From Persicaria tinctoria (lineage: Eukaryota > Streptophyta > Magnoliopsida > Caryophyllales > Polygonaceae), in contig JBANSL010000005.1 of NCBI GenBank assembly GCA_037127255.1, positions 9,796,001 through 9,860,000 on the forward strand: 64,000 bases of DNA, in the 5' to 3' direction. Numbering within the stretch: position 1 is the first letter of the stretch; each line of letters begins with the position of its first letter. The notes under the pieces were generated by a model. The model saw only the letters and a list, made by a program, of their open reading frames with translations. It did no database searches and was not told the origin of the DNA. Position numbers and translations under genes: made by a program. Positions 43,550 to 53,700 of this stretch are shown in pieces.

Positions 43550-46420
43550 ATGAAAAGAGAGAGAGAGCGCCTCCCAAACCCTAGAAACCCGACCGGCCGC
43601 CGACGGAAAAATCGAGCCCAAAATCATGCCAGATCCGCGACCAGCAGCATCAAGCGAGCCTACTCAGCCAAGAAGAATCCCAATCCTAATGAAAGAGCCA
43701 CCAAATCTAGAAGAAAAACAAAAATCACTTCTCCCCCCATCCAATCTAGAGGTTCAACCACAAACAAGTTGATGAGGGAGAAGCAGATAAGAAGAACTTC
43801 GAAAATCGATGTCAGAAATCCAACATATGCGGCTGAGAGTTTGGGTAAAACAGTGAGAAGATGGCGGAGATCCAGAAAAAAGAAAAAGGCGGTGTGGGGC
43901 TGCTGGTGGATGTGGGTTCGGATCTGGCTTTGGTGGCGGATCGTGAGTCCCGGCGGCTGGTGGGTATCGTTGTGCGCCTGCCGGTGCAACGCCTCTGCCT
44001 TTGATCGGGCGTCCCCCAAGCTTGCTTTCTGCTGGCGTCCTTTGTTGTCCCAGCCGAGCCTGAATCTGAAATCGAGTGTTACAGACCTGAAGAGGAGCGA
44101 AACACAAGCGAGTGCTCGAAGATCGAGAACCGAGAGAAGCTATGAACAAAATCCCAGGTTCAATCTGCCCTTTTCCCTCTGTCGGTTAGGTTTATTTTTC
44201 TTCCGTCCTGAATCTAGTGACTTAGAAGGTGTGGTTTTGCGACCTGCTGTTGATCTGAATAGTAGTGAAGAAAAGAAACATTTAGAAACCAAAGTATTAA
44301 TCAAAATCTTTGAAATCTGCTGTGATTCCGAGAACACTTTAGATTTGTTTAAATCCTTTATTCACTGTTGGGTGATTTGCATTATTTATGTCCTATGGAT
44401 CTGCCTTTCGGTGAAGGCTGATCTGTTGATTTCGAAAATTTGTACTGGCTTGAACCTGAGTGATGTCCAGTTAATGACCATTGTGATGGGGATACTCTAT
44501 CAATGCTGGAACCATGAACCTTTGCCGAAAAGAGTCAAGAAAAAACTGAAAAATGCGAACAATGACAGCAAAATGAAAAAAAGGAGAAAGAACAACTATC
44601 AAGCAGGTAGGAAAACAACTAGAAACAGGGCTCTGGTTGCATCCCATCCCATCCTTTTGAACCTCTTTGGCCTTCTGCATTCTTGTTTAAGTGTCTGGAC
44701 TAATCAAATGAAAACAGGAAAAAAGAATTACAATAGAGAGCAAAGCGCAAATGATAAGAGAAGTAGTAATATGCACTACTACATTAGGACTTTCTCTTGG
44801 TTTAACTATACCTTGATCAATCTGACCTACTTTCTTGACCATGCTACTGGGTGGAATTCTTTGAGTATGTTGAATCCGTCTAAATTAATGAGAAAAGAAC
44901 AAGGATCTCATATGCAAGCTGTTGTCTTGAATCCTTGTTGTATCTATTTGAACAGCCTAGATGGCTTTTTGAATCTGTATGTTGTTAGTTTATTGAGATT
45001 GAACTCTTATGACAACTCTTATGATTATTGTTTCCTATGCTTTTGGTTGTGGGGAGTGGGAATGTGCTTCTCCCGCTTTGATTTGTGCAGGGAAGACATA
45101 AAGTTTGCTTCTTGTTACCATGTTAGTAGGTTCATGAACCCAACCAATGATCTGAACAAAGGAAAAATTATGAACCCATTCCAGACTCTACAAACAAAAC
45201 TCTCTGACCTTGTTTGGAGACTCTACTGCCAACAGGAAAATCTCTTCTCAGTAGATTTTCTACTGTGCTGTTTAAACCTACCCCCTTGTCTTTTCTTGGA
45301 CCTTAACCTTACTTTTGAACAACACCCTACTAAGCTGGATCTTGCTTGCTTTTGTAGGTGTAAAAAGAAAATTGGAAAAGACAGTCAAAACAAGAAAGCA
45401 AAGGACAAAGTAGCTGGCTATGGAACAAAGCTCGTGAAACATGAACAGAACCCTACTGAACAGAGAACGAGTTGGGTTCAAAATGAAAATGATATTTTGT
45501 GGAAAATTCTCGAACAGATTTTACCTAATTTAAGGATGGTGGTCCTTAGATTAAACAAGCTACTCTATTATCTCAGGGAAAGAAACCCTGAACAAGTCTT
45601 GAGCTGTCTGAAATCCAGGAAACTTGAACAACTGCCCTACCACATGGACCAAATCTTGATTGATGGAAAAAGGATGGATGAAACCATGTCAAAGATACAA
45701 AGAGCAATTGGAAAGATGAAAGGGAAGATAGATGGCGGGCATAACGTTCCCCTTGACCCCAGGTGTGCTTCATTCTTTATTGTTTTCGTCTCTAGTTCCT
45801 TGTCCTTGCTGCTGATCTGTCCTTGGTTGCTTATATGCATTTTGAACTCGATAAAAGAACCATACTGTGCCTTTGAGTACATGACCGAACCAAACTGTGC
45901 TATTGAGCACATGACCAAACATAGAAACTCTTTGAACCCTTCCTACTTTGCACTCTACAATTTTTCTCTTCGTTTAGAGAAAGAAAAGAACTCAATAAAA
46001 CATAATCTCTGCTCGTTAAGAAAACATCATAAGAAACCAATGGATCATAAGAAGAAGAAACTAGGAGGGAGGAAAAAGGTTTATGACCTAAATATCGACA
46101 AATGGATGAAGCAAATAGAAATCACAAAGCATGAACGCAAGCTACCTCTGCCCCTCCTTATATATAGATTACAAGAACAAGAACAACATACAAGCCAAAA
46201 CCATAAAAGACAAAAGAATAACAAAAACAGAAAAAATAAGAGCAGAACAAGAGAATTCAGGAAAACAAGCAAAAAAGAAAGTAATGATTACAGTAAATGC
46301 AATCCGAAAGCATGGACAAAGGTTCAAATATTCGAATGGTATATCAAACAAAAAGAAAAGACCTTTGAAAATAGGAAACGATCGAACCAAATAAATATCT
46401 TTTATCTATGTCTAAAATGA
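43550..46420 (+). CDS. LINE ORF1, 956 codons, no recognised domain
   Basis: A stop-free frame of 956 codons from the first ATG of the element to a TGA that overlaps the ORF2 start. In AT-rich DNA such a length cannot be chance, so it is or recently was translated. I see neither the DUF4283 domain nor the CCHC knuckle usual in plant LINE ORF1. The first 110 residues are strongly basic (RRRKNR, KKKK). Basic lysine-rich blocks (about residues 330-360, 600-630, 815-850, 875-915) alternate with hydrophobic, aromatic blocks (for example SFIHCWVICIIYVLWICL and SLSLLLICPWLLICIL). The hydrophobic blocks look like in-frame introns: T-rich DNA with GT starts and TTTGTGCAG- or TTTTGTAG-like ends. The role as RNA-binding ORF1 protein is inferred from position and charge only. 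Confidence 0.7.
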   Translation: MKRERERLPNPRNPTGRRRKNRAQNHARSATSSIKRAYSAKKNPNPNERATKSRRKTKITSPPIQSRGSTTNKLMREKQIRRTSKIDVRNPTYAAESLGKTVRRWRRSRKKKKAVWGCWWMWVRIWLWWRIVSPGGWWVSLCACRCNASAFDRASPKLAFCWRPLLSQPSLNLKSSVTDLKRSETQASARRSRTERSYEQNPRFNLPFSLCRLGLFFFRPESSDLEGVVLRPAVDLNSSEEKKHLETKVLIKIFEICCDSENTLDLFKSFIHCWVICIIYVLWICLSVKADLLISKICTGLNLSDVQLMTIVMGILYQCWNHEPLPKRVKKKLKNANNDSKMKKRRKNNYQAGRKTTRNRALVASHPILLNLFGLLHSCLSVWTNQMKTGKKNYNREQSANDKRSSNMHYYIRTFSWFNYTLINLTYFLDHATGWNSLSMLNPSKLMRKEQGSHMQAVVLNPCCIYLNSLDGFLNLYVVSLLRLNSYDNSYDYCFLCFWLWGVGMCFSRFDLCREDIKFASCYHVSRFMNPTNDLNKGKIMNPFQTLQTKLSDLVWRLYCQQENLFSVDFLLCCLNLPPCLFLDLNLTFEQHPTKLDLACFCRCKKKIGKDSQNKKAKDKVAGYGTKLVKHEQNPTEQRTSWVQNENDILWKILEQILPNLRMVVLRLNKLLYYLRERNPEQVLSCLKSRKLEQLPYHMDQILIDGKRMDETMSKIQRAIGKMKGKIDGGHNVPLDPRCASFFIVFVSSSLSLLLICPWLLICILNSIKEPYCAFEYMTEPNCAIEHMTKHRNSLNPSYFALYNFSLRLEKEKNSIKHNLCSLRKHHKKPMDHKKKKLGGRKKVYDLNIDKWMKQIEITKHERKLPLPLLIYRLQEQEQHTSQNHKRQKNNKNRKNKSRTREFRKTSKKESNDYSKCNPKAWTKVQIFEWYIKQKEKTFENRKRSNQINIFYLCLK

Positions 46421-49400
46421 AAATTTGTTCTTGGAATTGTTGTGGGATTGGAAACCGAAACAAATGGACAGAAATTGAAACATTATGTAAAATAGAGAAC
46501 ATTCAAATCTTAGCGCTATTGGAAACCAAAGCGGAGACCCAACCCCCAGATGTCCTATAGAAAGGTGCTGGGTTCGACGCTATATGTTTCAGCCCGGCTT
46601 CTGGTAGGGCTGGGGGGATCTGCGTGCTATGGAAAAACTATCTTCTGCGAGATTGTTTAATCTCTGTTTTGACTAAAGAGGAGAGATTTATCACCTTAAA
46701 AATTGAAAATACTGAAAAAGGAACAACATTTGCAGTTTGTTTTGTCTATGCTCCTCCCCAGGTGGCATCTAAGGCATCTTTCTGGCAGTTTTTAACTACC
46801 CATATCCAAACTCTGACAATTCCTGTCATTTTGTTGGGCGATCTTAATGAGATCCAAAGTACAAGTGAAAAAAGTGGTGGTAACGATCCACACCCCTCCC
46901 GATTTGAGCGATTACTAGTATTCAAAGATCAATGCAACCTACTTGACGTTCCAACCGTTGGTAACAAATTTACTTGGAGGAAAAACAAAACTGATGTGAA
47001 TAACATTTATGAGAAACTTGACAGAACCCTCGTCCAAGACCAAATAATCCAATGGTTTCCAGACATCGCAACAAGAAACCATGCTTTCTCGACATCGGAC
47101 CACTGCCCAATCTCTGTACAACTAGAAGTAGACGAGAGAAGAAAGGCGCGACCTTTTAAATTTGAAAAAATGTGGCTGACGAGGAGAGATTACAAGAACT
47201 TAGTGACTCAAGCGTGGAGAACACAATACCAAGGATCTCACATGTTTAACGTTATGAAAAAGACACAACTTCTAAAACGACTAACGAAAAAGTGGAATAA
47301 AAGAACCTTTGGAAATATCTTTAGGCAATTACGAGAAACAGAAGAAAAACTACTTGAACTACAAATGAATAGCAATCAAGGCCAACAACAAGACAATGCC
47401 AAACTTCAAATACAATTAATAAAGAAAAAGGATCAACTTCTACAGTATCATAAGCAATACTGGAGTCAACGAGCGAAAACGAAACATTTAAAACTTTCGG
47501 ACTCAAACACTGGTTACCACCATAGAGTAGCCTCAGGCAGACGAAACAGAAAGATTATAAGACAAATTAGAACGCAAGAGGGCACAGAAGTAATTGGGGA
47601 AGACAATATTAGAAGAGAAATAAAAGGCGATTTCGAAAAAAGATTCAGGAAAGAAAGTATCAATGAACGACTTTTACAGAACTATTTAACACTGATAGAC
47701 AAAGAGATAACCACGGATGATAACAAAGAACTAACCAAATCGGTATCCAATTATGAGATAAAATCCGCTTTTTTCTCCATTGGTAAAGACAAATCCCCGG
47801 GACCTGATGGGATGACAGCAGAGTTCTATAGAAAATATTGGGATATTGTTGGACCATCGATAACCAAGGCCATCAAAAGCTTCTTCTCTTCGGGGAAGAT
47901 GTTGCGCCAAATAAACCAGACATTTATCACCCTAATACCAAAATGCGAAAACCCATCCACAACGAGCAACTATAGACCAATTAGCCTGTGTTCAACGATT
48001 TACAAAGCAATTGCCAAAATTCTTGCAGAAAGAATGAAAAAAGTTCTTCGGAAAATTATTCACCCACTTCAAGAAGCCTTCGTGGCTGATCGAGCTATTC
48101 AGGATAATGTGCTTATAGCTCACGAAATTTTTCACTCTTTCCGAACAAGAAAAGGAAAACAAGGATGGATTGCAATAAAACTTGACATGGAGAAAGCCTA
48201 CGATAGAGTCGATTGGAGTTTTCTCCTTGCGGTCTTGGAGAAATTTGGTTTCTCTCCTAGATTCGTGGGGTGGATCAGTGAGTGTATTCAGACTGTTTCT
48301 TTCTCAGTCTTAGTGAACGATGAACCAACTGAGACTTTTCGCCCACAAAGAGGGATCCGACAGGGTGACCCCATTTCCCCCTACTTGTTTATCATAGGCG
48401 CGGAAATCCTTGCCAGAAAGTTACAACAAGAATGTCATGAATCAACAGACACGATTGGTTTTAAAATGACCCCAAATGGATCACGGATTCCATTTCTTTC
48501 CTTTGCGGATGATATCATGATCTTTGCGAAAGCATCTCAGGAATCGTGTGCTAAGGTGAAAAATATAATTGACGAATACTGTCAAATATCGGGTCAAAAA
48601 GTGAATTTCCACAAATCAGCGTTCCAAGTAACAAAAGGTGTTTCTTCAAACCAAAAACTCCAAATCCAAAGCACTCTCCGTATAATGAACCAAGTAGCAT
48701 TGGACAAATATCTAGGATGCCCCATAATAAACGGCAAGGTGAACAAAGAAACCTTTGAAGAGGTTATTGAAAAATCGAAAATGCAGTTGACAAAATGGAA
48801 AGCGAGCTCCCTCTCCCATCAAGGAAGGGCCGTTCTAATAAAAGCGAATCTTATGGCTAAACCAAATTACGTTATGCAAAACTTTATGCTTCCGACAAGT
48901 GTGCACAATGAATTAGATAGAATAAATAGATGTTTCTTCTGGAATAAGGATCAAAATTATAAACCATTGTTAAGTTGGGACAAAATTTGCAAATCAAAAA
49001 GACAAGGAGGTTTGGGAATTAGCAGAACTAAAGACATGAACAAAGCCTTACAAATGAAATTATTATGGAAAATCTTGGCAGAACCCCACAACCAATGGGT
49101 CAGAATAATCCGAGAAAAATATTTAAAGGAAGACCAAATTTGGGACTATAAAAGGAAGAAAAACTTGTCTTGGCAATGGGCCAAGTTAATTAACCTAAAA
49201 GATGAATTCTGTGATGGACTCCTCTGGCAAATTGGAAATGGAAAGACGATTAAATTCTGGAAGGACAGATGGATAAATGATGATAAAAATATTAAGGATC
49301 ATAGACTAATCCATCAGATTGATGATTAAGAAAGAGTTGAAAACTATATCCTACCAAATAAGACATGGAATGTACAAAAGATTCGAGAAATTCTACCTTC

Positions 49401-50562
49401 GGACCTTGTAGAGACAATTACAAGTATCCCCCTCCCTTCGCAGGAAATTGAAGATAGACTCTATTGGAAACCTAGCACCGATGGTTGGTTCTCAACATCA
49501 AGTGCCTTGAAATTAATCACGAAATCAAATGACAATGAGATTGAATTATTCTCTGGAATATGGAAAGTTGAATGCCCACCAAAGATAAAGAATTTCCTAT
49601 GGAAAGTAGGATTGGATGGATTACCTACTAAATCTAAGCTCCAAAACAAGGGGATACACACGCCCATGGATTGTATTTTCTGTAACTCTAGGGAGGAAGA
49701 CGCTATCCATCTTCTCACGGAGTGTCCGACAACTCTGAGAACAATTGGAGCCCTGGATAAAGATATTGAACGAAAAATAGTAAGTGTTGATAAAAGTAAC
49801 AAAAGTATAAAGACTATAACCAATGAAATATTTCAACAGCTGAACCAAGAGCAAAAGGCTATCTTGGCTTTCTCCTGGTGGTGCATTTGGACGAAAAGAA
49901 TCAAGATTATATTCGACAACCAGAACTTACGAACAATAGATGAATTGGTAGCCATAATCAAATACCACATGAAAAACTGGAAAAGAACTAAACAAGACGA
50001 CTCAGATGATGAAGATGAAAAAACAACGAGAATCAAACCTAGAGGCAACCCTCGCAAAAGGAATGCCATTAGATGGCGTAAGCCTGAGAATGGTGTCTTT
50101 AAAATTAATTTTGATGGCGCAAAATCTCTTTCTGGTTCTGCCTCTGCAGGGTTTGTTATCAGAGATGATGACGGCAGGGTGCTTGCTTGCGATGCCAGAA
50201 GATGCGGGACAATTTCTGCGATTCAGGCTGAGGCTGTGGGTCTTCAGCTCGGCTTGTTGGAAGCTCGAAGGCTAGGTTTCCGAAGAGTTGTGGTGGAGGG
50301 TGATTGTCTCGCGATTGTGAATGCGATCAATGGTGCGTGGTCGACACCCTGGGAGATCGAAATCCTTATGTCGGATGCTCTTCGTCTGCTTAGCTTGTTC
50401 GAGACATTTTCTGTGACCCACATTTTCAGGGAGGCGAACAAGGCGGCTGATCGACTTACTCGCATGGCTTTGGAGTCCGCCTCGTCGTCCCGGAGTTCAG
50501 ATTTAGAGTTCCAAACTCTCGTCCGTAGGGACGCTCTTGGGTGGTGGTACAACCGTGGTTGA
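46417..50562 (+). pseudogene. LINE ORF2: endonuclease, reverse transcriptase, RNase H
   Basis: The ATG at 46417 opens MKICSWNCCGIGNRNKW, the usual start of the APE-type endonuclease, which continues with LLGDLNEI and STSDHCPISV. Reverse transcriptase follows (KSPGPDGMTAEFYRKYW, NYRPISLCSTIYK, GIRQGDPISPYLF, catalytic SFADDIMIFAKA), then a zinc-binding region (CIFCNSREEDAIHLLTEC) and RNase H (INFDGAK, IQAEAVGLQLGL, EGDCLAIVNAI, REANKAADRLTRM). About 1380 codons, interrupted by TAG at 46558-46560 (codon 48) and TAA at 49327-49329 (codon 971), so the copy needs readthrough or is dead. The start overlaps the ORF1 stop by ATGA. Confidence 0.93.
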
Positions 50563-50619
50563 CACCCCCAAATTCTCGCCTGTATCAAAAAAAAAAAAAA
50601 AAAAAAAAATCGAAATAAT

Positions 50620-50780
50620 TCAACCACAGAAAATCAACGTCATCCAACTTATCACTTGTCAGAACTGATAATGGACGAAAGACGAAATTACACTATCTGT
50701 AATAACTTGGAGCGAAGGTATCCCGATCTCTATCCCGGCGCTCGATCTCCTCTGCGTCTGTGCAATCACTAGAATCGAAG
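50620..50780 (+). promoter_or_regulatory. Remaining upstream region of malate dehydrogenase
   Basis: Between the LINE target site and the ATG about 160 bases survive in place. The same sequence occurs at 13880-14030. No clear TATA box is visible; the sequence is pyrimidine-rich with CTCGATCTC words. Earlier upstream DNA has been pushed over 13 kb away by two LINEs and a solo LTR. Confidence 0.5.
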
Positions 50781-53700
50781 ATGCAGTTCCAATCCGATGC
50801 CAATCAACGCATCGCCAGAATCTCTGCTCATCTCCATCCTCCCAATCTCCAGGTTCCTCCTATGTCCCTCCCTTTCTGTGATTTCCGATTGTTTTTCAGT
50901 TTCAGATCTCTAGTCTTTTGGTGCTGAAATTCTCAAATCGGCGACTTCGCTCAGATGGAAGCCACACGCCATCTCAACGCAGCGAACTGTCGGGCTAAGG
51001 GAGGATCCTCTGGGTTCAGGGTGGCAATTTTGGGAGCAGCGGGTGGAATCGGTCAACCGCTATCTTTGCTCATGAAGATGAATCCTCTCGTTTCCGTTCT
51101 GCATCTATACGACGTCGTTAACACTCCCGGAGTCACCGCTGACGTCAGCCACATGGACACCGGCGCCGTCGTAATCTCCTTTTCCTCTTCATCGCGTTTC
51201 TTTATTGTGTTCAATTTGATCTATTTCTGAAATTTGGAGTTTCTGGAGGGATGTGCCCTAGGGTTTGCTGATTGGATATTCATTTGATGGATTTGGAAAA
51301 CCTAGGTACGGGGATTTCTAGGGCAGCAGCAGCTGGAGGAAGCACTAACGGGTATGGATCTGGTGATTATTCCAGCTGGTGTTCCTAGGAAGCCAGGGAT
51401 GACAAGGGACGATTTGTTCAACATCAATGCCGGGATTGTGAAGACGCTCTGTGAGGGAATTGCAAAGGCCTGCCCACAAGCCATCGTCAATTTGATCAGT
51501 AACCCTGTCAATTCGACGGTTCCCATTGCTGCTGAGGTCTTCAAGAAAGCTGGAACCTATGATCCCAAGCGCCTCATGGGTGTTACCATGCTTGATGTCG
51601 TCAGGGCTAACACTTTCGTGGTATGCACTGCACTGCTTGCACAATTGCACTTTTTTTGCTTCTGCTTGCACAATTGCACTTGTTTTGCTTTTGCTTGCAC
51701 AATTGCACTTGTTTTGCTTTTGCTTGCACAATTTGGATGTTTTCCTTGTCTAACCTATAAAATTTATTTGTTCTCTATCTAAGGGCTGTTTATCTATAGG
51801 TCAGTCAGTCAGTGTGCAACTCTTGTTCTCTAATTTCATATCTAAGCTTGAATCAGGAGTTTGTAGACTATAAATTATTTGTCACAGAAATTGATTGGAG
51901 TTTGGTCTATTGGTCCTTCCTATTTAAGGAATGCTACTTAATCTGCAGTGTTCCAATATGAGTGTGTATGTGGATTTATAACAATGTTTTGAAACCATTC
52001 AAACTGAAACAGTACCTAATCGTTAAGCTGGAGTGGCACTTGAATATGAATATTACAATCTAGTAACATCGTCCATATCAGGGAGATATCTTCAATATTG
52101 TTTAGTCGCGTGTTATTTTGATGGTTAAAATCTTGCTCTACTAAGTAAACAACAGCTTGGATTTAGAATATTTCTCCCTTTTTACTCCTGAGTTATTTCT
52201 TTTGTTTCCCTTTTTGGCAAACTGTCCTCTCAGGCTGAAGTTTTGGGCCTTGATCCGAGGAACGTCGATGTCCCAGTGGTAGGAGGTCATGCCGGGGTTA
52301 CTATTTTACCTCTTCTGTCTCAGGTTTGAAAAGCAATGCCCTGCATGAGCATCTTTTTTGAAGTTGCCAATGTACTTCCCTGTTTAACTTCTCGCATTAC
52401 AGGTCAATCCTCCATGCAGTTTTACCCCTGAAGAGAGAGATTACTTGACGAACAGAATCCAAAATGGTGGAACAGAAGTTGTTGAGGTAGCTTCAATTGT
52501 GTTATTGTCTACCTTTTTTCAAGTGACAAGTTTCTCTGTGTTGCTTAGGGGGGATGACCCTTTAGATGAACTTTGCATGTGTGGATAAGATGGCCTTGCG
52601 GTCTTTTAAATCTTAAGCACTCAAGAATGATGTGTATTTTAAGATTACCTTCAGGAATCAGATTTAGGATCTCTGAATAGTTAATTTGTCTTGTCTTGTA
52701 ATTAGTTAACTTCTATGCACAGCACAACGATCCTTTTGATGAATTTATCATTATCTTCATGTGTCTTGACACTTAATGAGGAAAATTTAATAAGGCTCTG
52801 ATGGATATACTTTATGGCTTTAAGCAAACTGGTATCCTTTCCCACAAGATTTGCTTATTCAATGATAAAACTTCCTGAAATTCACAACTCATAATACTAT
52901 CTCCTGTTCAAAATATTTGACATTCTAGGTCTACAATCTTGGTTCACAATAGTTGTCATTTTAGATGCATTATTTGCATATCTTTAGTTTCCATTACTAT
53001 TCTCCAACCTATTTATTATTTGTGTTGCCAAGGAACTTACCTTATTCTTTTCCAACTTTTTATCAGCTAAATTTAACACTCTTTTCAATTTCAAACTTTA
53101 TCAATAACCTTTAAAATTTCTAATACAGCAAATATAGGGAACCGGAGGCAGCACTTTTAAAAGAACTTGATTCCTTTCTCTTACATTTTGCCTTTTCTCT
53201 CTTCTTTGGTATGCTTTAGTTAGTTTAGAACTTGTGGATTTTCCGTGGGGATGCTGACGATACTAGCTGAACTTGTGTAATCTATATCTATATCTATATA
53301 AACTCTTAATTTAGAAGAGTTTAGGATGATGCGTCAATCTTAGATGAATTTTAGGAGTCTTAACTAATCATGTTTTTTTTTTTTACCATTTTTCTTTTAT
53401 TTTCTTTAATTCTCCTTTTTCTTCTTTTTCCTTTAATTCTCTTTTTTCTTTAATTCTCTTTTTCTTTAATTTTACTAACTATCTATATCTATATCTATAT
53501 CTATATATCTATATAAACTCTTAAAACATAAGAGTTTTTGCCTACGTGGCATGTCCACCTTAATTCAAAATAATAAATTAATATATAACTTATATCTATT
53601 GTAAATCTTCATATACTATCACAATAGAATTTTAATGGGTTTATTTCCTTTTTGCAATTAATTTTTATTTTTGAAATAACTAATGGGTTTAATTCAAAAT

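Larger units (their letters stand above)
43538..50609 (+). mobile_element. Full-length LINE (L1-clade plant type with RNase H)
   Basis: The 7072-bp element runs from 43538 to a poly(A) tail at 50587-50609, with a 10-bp target duplication TCGAAATAAT at 43528-43537 and 50610-50619. It has two ORFs that overlap by ATGA. ORF2 has endonuclease, reverse transcriptase and RNase H, with two in-frame stops. It landed about 170 bp upstream of the malate dehydrogenase ATG, in the same orientation. A LINE-free version of the target sequence is seen at about 9675-9725. Confidence 0.95.

Noticed and set aside
43660..44149. Two minus-strand frames of 119 and 131 codons
   Set aside because: They are shadows opposite the open LINE ORF1 and show no recognisable content.
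43550..46420. Treating the 956-codon frame as an independent host gene
   Set aside because: It starts 12 bases inside the LINE boundary defined by the target duplication and ends in an ATGA overlap with ORF2, so it is the element's ORF1.
51345..51753. Frames running past exon 3 of malate dehydrogenase into intron 3
   Set aside because: Conserved protein ends at ANTFV and resumes at AEVLGLD in exon 4; the downstream TTGCACAATTGCAC repeat is intronic.
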